A stretch of 7,660 bases of DNA, taken from Clostridia bacterium. Lineage in GTDB: Bacteria > Bacillota > DSM-521 > Neomoorellales > Neomoorellaceae. Of the stretch, positions 1-4,268 are shown piece by piece (the stretch's first letter is position 1; every line of letters begins with the position of its first letter). The notes below the pieces were generated by a model. That model saw only the letters and a program-made list of their open reading frames with translations. It was not told the DNA's origin and did not search any database. The translations under genes were made by a program, and so were the position numbers. The stretch spans positions 1 to 7,660 of the forward strand of contig JASUSX010000102.1 in the NCBI GenBank assembly GCA_030445875.1, given 5' to 3'.

Positions 1-37
1 AGATTAATACTTTCATATATATGGGTGAGGGATAAAA
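1..37 (+). promoter_or_regulatory. Upstream region of arsR-like gene with AT-rich palindrome
   Basis: This short leader is AT-rich, unlike the GC-rich coding DNA that follows. It contains a perfect 10-bp palindrome, CATATATATG, at 14-23, and a ribosome binding site GGTGAGG at 24-30, seven bases before the ATG at 38. The palindrome lies where an autoregulating ArsR repressor would bind and could also overlap a -10 element. The window starts too close to define a full promoter. The operator role is inference only. Confidence 0.3.
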
Positions 38-373
38 ATGCTTTCCAGGTCGGAGTGTACCCGGGTAGCCGAATTCCTTCAGGGTCTGGCGAACCCTGCC
101 CGTGTAAAGATCCTTTGTGCCCTGCGGGAGGGTGAAAAAAGCGTCGGCGAGATTGTCCGGGAGACGGGGGAAAAGCAGTCCAACGTATCCCAGCAGCTAC
201 AGGTTCTCCTGCATAAAGGCTACCTCAGCCGGCGCCGCGCAGAACGCAATATCTTTTACGCCATCAAGAAACCCGAGCTTTTTGCCCTTATGGAACAGGT
301 CCGCGCCCTGGTGCTGGCTGAAGGACAGGACGCCGGGGAGGTGGGAGAACCGCCAGCAGAGTCTACGCCCTAA
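38..373 (+). CDS. ArsR-family winged helix-turn-helix transcriptional regulator
   Basis: A 111-residue ArsR/SmtB-type repressor and probable regulator of the cluster it heads. The fold shows as an N-terminal helix, the family signature LANPARVKILCAL at residues 17-29, a recognition helix at about 46-58 (KQSNVSQQLQVLL), then the wing (SRRRAERNIFYAI, 64-76). The classical arsenic/cadmium site in the DNA-binding helix is missing: residues 35-40 read SVGEIV with no cysteine. The only cysteines are C7 and C27. C27 sits in the ILC context where sulfide/persulfide-sensing relatives such as BigR and SqrR carry one of their two reactive cysteines. Their second cysteine, near the C-terminal helix, is absent, although C7 might substitute. 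The gene lies 37 bases before dsrE on the same strand. Sulfur sensing is inferred from context; the ArsR assignment is firm. Confidence 0.9.
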   Translation: MLSRSECTRVAEFLQGLANPARVKILCALREGEKSVGEIVRETGEKQSNVSQQLQVLLHKGYLSRRRAERNIFYAIKKPELFALMEQVRALVLAEGQDAGEVGEPPAESTP

Positions 374-410
374 AGAGGGTAGTAATAGATACGGGGAAGG
401 GGGGAAAGAG

Positions 411-764
411 ATGGCCCAGCTATGCCTGGTTGTCCAGACCGGGCCCTATACCTATCAGAACCTGGATACAGCCTGCGGTTTGGCCAGGGCCGCCCTGGCC
501 AGGGGTCATGAAGTCAGCCTGTTCCTTTATATTGACGGTGTAATTGCTGCCAATAAAAATATAGAAACCCCTGGCGAACGCAACCTGGCCGTCATGTTGC
601 AGGAGCTGGCTGATGCCGGGGTGAGGATTGCCTCCTGCGGTGCCTGCTCCAAGTTCCGGGGCATTACCGACGAGATGTATATCGATGGGGCCGAAATGGG
701 TAGCCTGGTGGACATGGCCGATATGATCCAGGAGGCCGATGTCCTGGTAAACTTCGGGTTTTAA
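411..764 (+). CDS. dsrE: DsrE/TusD-like sulfur-transfer subunit
   Basis: A 117-residue cytoplasmic protein of the DsrE/TusD family, the persulfide-carrying subunit of DsrEFH/TusBCD hexamers. The start at 411 follows a G-rich ribosome binding site (AAGGGGGG, 397-404); the frame stays open upstream, but that part only shadows arsR. It aligns along its length with TusD: an N-terminal strand with TGPYTYQN (10-17), an ARGHEV turn (30-35), a DGV motif (42-44) and a sulfur-acceptor segment VRIASCGACSKFRGI (71-85). C76 falls at the position of the catalytic cysteine of TusD and DsrE. C79 is an additional nearby cysteine, and C5 and C22 are also present. DsrF-like and DsrH-like genes follow in the canonical order. 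No DsrC/TusE, the usual downstream acceptor, is visible here. Confidence in the family is high; the acceptor is unknown. Confidence 0.88.
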   Translation: MAQLCLVVQTGPYTYQNLDTACGLARAALARGHEVSLFLYIDGVIAANKNIETPGERNLAVMLQELADAGVRIASCGACSKFRGITDEMYIDGAEMGSLVDMADMIQEADVLVNFGF

Positions 765-810
765 CGATTATAGTAGGAGCTTTTCCCAGCAGTTAGTTAG
801 CTATGAAGGC

Positions 811-816
811 AGGTGG
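811..816 (+). promoter_or_regulatory. Ribosome binding site fixing a TTG start for dsrF
   Basis: AGGTGG lies seven bases before the TTG at 824. The in-frame ATG at 803 has no Shine-Dalgarno sequence upstream. Starting at TTG gives the N-terminus MEKVLILISSAPYGT, which matches the start of DsrF/TusC proteins. Confidence 0.7.
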
Positions 817-823
817 CTGGAAA

Positions 824-1174
824 TTGGAAAAAGTACTGATCTTGATCTCCTCGGCTCCCTACGGGACGGCGGCCATGGTCGAGGGTTACCGCTATGCCAT
901 TGGCATGGCCAGCCTGGAGGTGGATACCACCGTGGTTCTCCTGGATGACGGTGTCTGGGCCGTCTACCCGGAGCAAAAGCCGGCGGCCCTGCAGATGAGA
1001 TCCCTGGGGGAAGCCTTCGGCAGTATTGAAGATATGGGTGTCAAGCTCCTGGTTGTCTGGGAATCCTTAGCAGAGCGGGGCATACCGGCTGACAAAATCC
1101 TGGCCGGCCAGGTGGTGGATCTGGCGGGTCTGGGGCAAGTCCTGGCCGGGACCGATGGGATCATCCAATTTTAG
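824..1174 (+). CDS. dsrF: DsrF/TusC-like sulfur-transfer subunit
   Basis: A 116-residue protein matching DsrF/TusC, the second subunit of the DsrEFH/TusBCD complex. The TTG at 824 is preferred over the ATG at 803, which would add seven residues, because AGGTGG sits at the right distance and the resulting N-terminus fits the family. Family features seen are SAPYGTAAMVEGYRYA (about 10-25), a hydrophobic strand ending DDGVWAVYPEQKP (41-53), a second core strand MGVKLLVVWESLAERGI (about 71-87) and the typical C-terminal ending TDGIIQF. The protein has no cysteine, so it cannot carry persulfide and probably has a structural role. It lies 59 bases after dsrE and 82 bases before dsrH. Confidence 0.87.
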   Translation: MEKVLILISSAPYGTAAMVEGYRYAIGMASLEVDTTVVLLDDGVWAVYPEQKPAALQMRSLGEAFGSIEDMGVKLLVVWESLAERGIPADKILAGQVVDLAGLGQVLAGTDGIIQF

Positions 1175-1242
1175 AAGTACTCCGGTAGTCACTTTCGCCA
1201 GTTATGGCTGATACCAGGGTAAAAAGGAAAATGTAGCAAATC

Positions 1243-1250
1243 AGGAGGGG
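1243..1250 (+). promoter_or_regulatory. Ribosome binding site fixing a TTG start for dsrH
   Basis: AGGAGGGG ends six bases before the TTG at 1257, an ideal spacing. The next in-frame ATG (1266) would be 15 bases away, so TTG is the more likely start. Confidence 0.75.
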
Positions 1251-1256
1251 ATACAT

Positions 1257-1562
1257 TTGCTGGTCATGTTGACGCGCTCCCCCTTTCAGCGCCTGGACTA
1301 CCGGCGTAACCTCCAGATGGCCATGACCCAGCCCGGGTCGGAGGTGGTTTTACTCCAGGACGCCGTCCTGGCCCTCCAGAAAGCGCCGGCTGATTACCAG
1401 GAGATAGTGGACCGGGCCCGGGAGCAGGGAATCAATTTCTACGCCCTGGCCCCCGACCTCCAGGCCCGGGGGCTAGATACCGACGTAGCTTATCCCGGGA
1501 CCAGGGTTATTGACTACGGGGAAATGGTGGATTTGATTATCAAGCATGGTAAGGTTTTGTGA
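1257..1562 (+). CDS. dsrH: DsrH/TusB-like sulfur-transfer subunit
   Basis: A 101-residue DsrH/TusB-family protein, third member of the predicted DsrEFH complex. It shows the family outline: an N-terminal MLVMLTRSPF segment, the strand EVVLLQDAVLAL (29-40), FYALAPDLQARGL (61-73) and the C-terminal motif VIDYGEMVDLIIKHGKVL, close to the end of TusB. It contains no cysteine; DsrH from phototrophic sulfur oxidisers carries one, while some TusB proteins do not. The start is TTG at 1257, directed by a strong ribosome binding site. The DsrE-DsrF-DsrH order is complete, so a heterohexamer with DsrE as the only persulfide carrier is likely. After this gene comes the longest internal gap of the cluster. 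Confidence 0.85.
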   Translation: MLVMLTRSPFQRLDYRRNLQMAMTQPGSEVVLLQDAVLALQKAPADYQEIVDRAREQGINFYALAPDLQARGLDTDVAYPGTRVIDYGEMVDLIIKHGKVL

Positions 1563-1665
1563 AAGTCACCCCAGCTGAGAGAAGGGGCTGGCGGGTACAG
1601 GCGGAGGGCGACTTGGTTCGAGGCGTTAGATACTTGTGCGAAGCCGTAGCGAGGCGACTGTTATG

Positions 1666-1685
1666 GGTGGGGATATGTCCCCACC
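1666..1685 (+). promoter_or_regulatory. Perfect 8-bp hairpin upstream of tusA
   Basis: GGTGGGGA (1666-1673) pairs perfectly with TCCCCACC (1678-1685) across a TATG loop. A run of five T residues (1697-1701) begins 12 bases after the stem, too far for a standard intrinsic terminator. An attenuator, weak terminator or RNA-stabilising stem is possible. Confidence 0.45.
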
Positions 1686-1720
1686 AGGAGATATGATTTT
1701 TGCCAGAATCCTACTTTCAA

Positions 1721-1727
1721 AGGAGGT
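1721..1727 (+). promoter_or_regulatory. Strong ribosome binding site of tusA
   Basis: AGGAGGT eight bases before the ATG at 1736. It decides the start: the frame is open from 1700, but the extra upstream residues overlap this site and do not resemble TusA. Confidence 0.8.
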
Positions 1728-1735
1728 CATCCCCT

Positions 1736-1963
1736 ATGCAAGCTGATGCCGTCTTAGATGCTAAAGGATTGCTCTGTCCCATGCCCATCGTCAAACTCTC
1801 CCAAAAAATGAAGACCATGACACCTGGCCAGGTCCTGGAGGTCCAGGCCGACGACAAAGGCGCGGCGGTGGATATTCCTGCCTGGTGCCAGAAGACGGGG
1901 AATACCTTTCTCTGTTCCGAGCCCGGCGACAGCTACACCAGCTACTTTGTCAAAAAGAGCTAG
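1736..1963 (+). CDS. tusA: TusA-family sulfur carrier protein
   Basis: A 75-residue TusA (SirA-like) sulfur carrier, of typical family length. The signature CPMP motif is at residues 14-17 in the context DAKGLLCPMPIVKL, and C14 is the expected persulfide-carrying cysteine. The C-terminal half has the usual DIPAWCQKTGN segment (47-56). It also carries C51 and C60, found in part of the family and not needed for the basic transfer reaction. TusA proteins accept sulfur from cysteine desulfurases or rhodanese-like donors and pass it to DsrE-type partners in the cytoplasm. A DsrE2-type gene follows after 11 bases, and its ribosome binding site overlaps the tusA stop codon, so the two are probably translated together. 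This pairing is common in sulfur-oxidation clusters. Confidence 0.93.
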   Translation: MQADAVLDAKGLLCPMPIVKLSQKMKTMTPGQVLEVQADDKGAAVDIPAWCQKTGNTFLCSEPGDSYTSYFVKKS

Positions 1964-1974
1964 GAGGGCGGGCC

Positions 1975-2451
1975 ATGGCAGCTGACAAGATGGCCATTAT
2001 TTGCTTTAGCGGCGATTTGGATAAAGCCCTGGCTACCTTTAACCTGGCCACCGGGGCCGCGGCTTCCGGCATGGAGGTAACTATTTTCTTTACCTTCTGG
2101 GGGATCAACCTTTTGAAAAAAACCCGCGGCCGCAAAGGGGCCAGCTCCCTCCTGGGCAAGATGTTTGACTGGATGATGCCCTCCGGCCCGGATAAGCTGC
2201 CCCTATCCAAATTTAATATGGGCGGTCTGGGGCCGTTTTTCATGAAAAAGCAGATGCAGAGCAAAAAGGTCCAGGCCGTCAGCGAGTTCCTGGCCCTGGC
2301 CCGGGAGATGGGGGTCAAGTTTGTAGCCTGCATCATGTCCATGCAGGTCATGGAGATCCCTGAGGAAGACCTTATCGATGGCGTGGAGTTCGGTGGCGTG
2401 GCCGCCTTCCTCCAGGAAGCCGCCGATGCCAAGATCAGCCTGTTTATTTAA
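1975..2451 (+). CDS. DsrE2-type (DsrE/DsrF-like) sulfur-transfer protein
   Basis: A 158-residue member of the DsrE2/DsrE3-type branch of the DsrE superfamily. The start at 1975 is set by AGGAGGG (1962-1968). Visible family features are an N-terminal strand with IICFSGDLDKA (8-18), ATFNLATGAAASGMEV (20-35), FFTFWGINLLKK (38-49), and a Met/Lys-rich middle part with MMPSGPDKLPLSKFNM (67-82). The C-terminal FVACIMSMQVM (116-126) is followed by EEDLIDGVEFGGVAAFL. C10 and C119 are the only cysteines; C119 is at the usual sulfur-carrying position. No clear transmembrane helix is seen, so it is probably cytoplasmic. Proteins of this group exchange sulfur with TusA and often sit beside tusA, as here. 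I cannot assign it confidently to DsrE2A, DsrE2B or DsrE3A. The lipoyl-protein gene begins 15 bases after its stop. Confidence 0.85.
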   Translation: MAADKMAIICFSGDLDKALATFNLATGAAASGMEVTIFFTFWGINLLKKTRGRKGASSLLGKMFDWMMPSGPDKLPLSKFNMGGLGPFFMKKQMQSKKVQAVSEFLALAREMGVKFVACIMSMQVMEIPEEDLIDGVEFGGVAAFLQEAADAKISLFI

Positions 2452-2466
2452 GGAGGAAACTGGTAG

Positions 2467-2883
2467 ATGCAGATTGCCACCTATAACTTTCCCGACGACC
2501 TCTACTACGACGATAAGCACAGCTGGGCCAGGATCGTAGGTGATATCGCCACCGTCGGTTTGACGGACTTTTCCCAGCAGCTGGCCGGCGCCTTTATCCA
2601 TATCAACCTGCCCAAAAAGGGTAAAACCGTGGCCCAGGGTAAACCCCTGGCCGCCGTAGAGTCCGGCAAATGGGTCGGCCGGGCCTACGCCCCGGTAAGC
2701 GGCGAAGTCATCGAAGTCAATGAAAGCCTGAAGAAACAAACCGGCCTGATGAACAGCGAGCCCTATGGGGAGGGCTGGATCGCCCGGATCAAGATGAGCA
2801 ACCCGGCCGAGACGGCCAACCTCCTGCAAGGAGAGGCTCTAAAGGCCTTTATCGAGGAAGAAATAGCCAAACACAAGAAATAA
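2467..2883 (+). CDS. GcvH-like lipoyl-carrier protein (LbpA-like candidate)
   Basis: A 138-residue protein of the glycine-cleavage H / lipoate-binding family, near normal GcvH length. Family landmarks are HSWARI (18-23), VGLTDFSQQLAG (30-41), INLPKKG (46-52), the attachment loop AVESGKWVGRAYAPVSGEV (63-81), and LMNSEPYGEGWIARIK (93-108). K68 is the predicted lipoylated lysine. The motif reads ESGKW, where standard GcvH usually has ESVKA. A strong AGGAGG site (2451-2456) directly follows the stop of the previous gene. No gcvT, gcvP or lipoate ligase is nearby. The neighbours tusA, dsrE2 and hdrCBA instead suggest the role of LbpA, the lipoate-binding protein of the sHdr sulfur-oxidation pathway. 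The lipoyl-carrier assignment is firm; the sulfur role is inferred from context. An ordinary or Hdr-linked H protein is the alternative. Confidence 0.87.
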   Translation: MQIATYNFPDDLYYDDKHSWARIVGDIATVGLTDFSQQLAGAFIHINLPKKGKTVAQGKPLAAVESGKWVGRAYAPVSGEVIEVNESLKKQTGLMNSEPYGEGWIARIKMSNPAETANLLQGEALKAFIEEEIAKHKK

Positions 2884-2919
2884 AACATCAGAAACTATTT
2901 TGCGGAGGACGCGAAGAGA

Positions 2920-3390
2920 ATGGAGCGAGGAAGCGCCCTATTAACGGACCGGTCGGCCCTTAACACCATACGGGCCTGCTACCAGTGCGCCAAATGTACC
3001 TCCGGCTGCCCGGTGGCCGCCCTGGATCCAGGGTATAACCCGCGCCGTTTCCTGCGCCTGGCGGCCATCGGGGAAGAAGAAGCCGTCCTCAGAGATGGGA
3101 AGCTCTGGTACTGCCTGGCCTGCTTCACCTGCCAGGAACGCTGCCCGGAAGAAGCCCGGCCGGCGGAGGTCCTGCTGGCCCTAAAGAACCTGGCCTGCGA
3201 GCGGGGTTTTGCCCCGGCGGCTCTCCTGGCGGCAGCCAGGCTGGTGGCCGCAGACGGCCGCCTTTATAACATTGACGAGTTTCACAACGAGTACCGCGAG
3301 GACGAGGGCCTGCCGGCGCTGGATGAAGAGACGGGGATTCTCGGCAAGCTCCTGGCCTTGACCGGCCTGCAGGGGAGGCTGGAAGGATGA
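2920..3390 (+). CDS. hdrC: HdrC-like heterodisulfide reductase subunit, two [4Fe-4S] clusters
   Basis: A 156-residue HdrC-type iron-sulfur subunit. It carries two complete ferredoxin-like motifs: C20, C23, C26, C30 followed by proline, and C65, C68, C71, C75 followed by proline. These should bind two [4Fe-4S] clusters that pass electrons between HdrA and HdrB. The segment YNPRRFLRLAAIGEEEAVL (39-57) between the motifs matches the HdrC linker. There is no transmembrane segment, so it is a soluble type and not a membrane HdrE/DsrM-linked form. A GGAGG site (2904-2908) precedes the ATG. The stop overlaps the hdrB start by four bases (ATGA), which implies coupled translation. The single hdrC here contrasts with sHdr clusters, which have two. 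Confidence 0.9.
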   Translation: MERGSALLTDRSALNTIRACYQCAKCTSGCPVAALDPGYNPRRFLRLAAIGEEEAVLRDGKLWYCLACFTCQERCPEEARPAEVLLALKNLACERGFAPAALLAAARLVAADGRLYNIDEFHNEYREDEGLPALDEETGILGKLLALTGLQGRLEG

Positions 3391-4265
3391 CGGTGCAGCG
3401 CTATGCCCTTTTTTTGGGCTGTAACGTACCGGTGCGCAACCTGGGTTACGAGCTGGCGGCCAGGCGGGTGGCAGAGGCTCTGGGGATAGAACTGGTCGAT
3501 CTACCCGGGTTTCGCTGCTGCGGCTATCCCTTGAAGGCCCTGGACAGCTACGCCGCCCTGCTGGTGGCGGCCCACAACCTCTGCCAGGCCGAGGCTGCCG
3601 GCCTGCCCATTGTCACCCTGTGTAACGCCTGCAGCGGCACCCTGACGGAAGCCGACCTGGAGCTCAAGGAGGACGCGGCCCTGCGGGAGCGGGTCAACCA
3701 GGACCTGGCCCGGGTGGACCTCCATTACCAGGGTACAACCCAGGTCCGGCACTTCCTGCGCGTCCTGGACAACGAGATAGGGTGGGAGGCCAGCCGCGGC
3801 CGGATCAGCCGGCCCCTGGACAACCTGCACATCGCCGTGCACTATGGTTGCCACTACTTCCGGCCCACCAGGGTATTCCACAGTTACGGGGCGGAGCCCC
3901 GGGAGGACGCCGAAGCCCCGGCAGCCCTGGATCGCCTGGTAGCCGCCACGGGTGCTATCAACGTTAGCTACGATGGTAGAAACGACTGCTGCGGCGGCGG
4001 TTTGCTGGGCTTAAGGCCTGATCTGGCTCAGGAACAGGCGGGCCGCAAAGTCCGGGAAGTCCAGAGGCGTGGCGCCGACGCCCTGCTGGTGGCCTGTCCT
4101 ACCTGCGGCTTAAATTTTAGCAACAGCCAGCCCGCAGACCAGGAATTAACCATCCTGTATTTCCCCCAGCTCCTGGGGCTGGCCCTGGGGCTGGACCCGG
4201 ACGAACTGGGCCTGGAGCTAAACCAGATCCCCGCCGACGGGTTGCGGGAGAAGTTGGGGGTGTAG
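3387..4265 (+). CDS. hdrB: HdrB-like subunit with two complete CCG domains
   Basis: A 292-residue HdrB-family protein, the catalytic disulfide-handling subunit of heterodisulfide reductases. Both cysteine-rich CCG domains are complete. The first uses C12, C44-C45, C79 and C82; the second uses C155, C201-C202, C237 and C240. In methanogen HdrB these cysteines hold two unusual noncubane [4Fe-4S] clusters that cleave or form disulfides. No ligand is lost here, so a disulfide, persulfide or lipoyl-bound sulfur substrate is chemically plausible. C66 is an extra cysteine outside the motifs. The last 40 residues are rich in leucine and form a helical tail. The gene overlaps hdrC by four bases and ends three bases before the hdrA-like start. 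The family is certain; the physiological substrate is not shown. Confidence 0.92.
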   Translation: MTVQRYALFLGCNVPVRNLGYELAARRVAEALGIELVDLPGFRCCGYPLKALDSYAALLVAAHNLCQAEAAGLPIVTLCNACSGTLTEADLELKEDAALRERVNQDLARVDLHYQGTTQVRHFLRVLDNEIGWEASRGRISRPLDNLHIAVHYGCHYFRPTRVFHSYGAEPREDAEAPAALDRLVAATGAINVSYDGRNDCCGGGLLGLRPDLAQEQAGRKVREVQRRGADALLVACPTCGLNFSNSQPADQELTILYFPQLLGLALGLDPDELGLELNQIPADGLREKLGV

Positions 4266-4268
4266 TCG

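Larger units (their letters stand above)
1563..1735 (+). other. Intergenic leader between dsrH and tusA with repeats and hairpins
   Basis: This is the largest gap inside the cluster. It holds a short stem CCAGC (1571-1575) with GCTGG (1587-1591). It also holds direct repeats GGCGACT (1607-1613 and 1653-1659) and CGAGGCG (1619-1625 and 1650-1656), and the strong hairpin at 1666-1685 listed separately. The tusA ribosome binding site lies at its 3' end. No long open frame or known riboswitch was recognised. It could be a structured leader that sets separate expression of the downstream genes, a processing site, or the remnant of a dispersed intergenic element. Confidence 0.45.

Noticed and set aside
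117..410. Long upstream extension in the dsrE frame
   Set aside because: It overlaps arsR in another frame and has no family resemblance; the ATG at 411 has a ribosome binding site and gives a normal DsrE length.
1569..1591. CTGAGAG motif suggesting a TPP riboswitch
   Set aside because: Only this short word matches; the other conserved TPP elements are missing and the downstream gene is not thiamine-related.
1693..1746. Possible 17-codon leader peptide before tusA
   Set aside because: An ATG follows AGGAG, but only two bases separate them; the peptide has no regulatory codon pattern and overlaps the tusA start.
2203..2829. Long minus-strand open frame opposite dsrE2 and the lipoyl-protein gene
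   Set aside because: It lies opposite two well-supported genes, shows no recognisable domain, and is explained by the GC-rich codon pattern of the plus strand.
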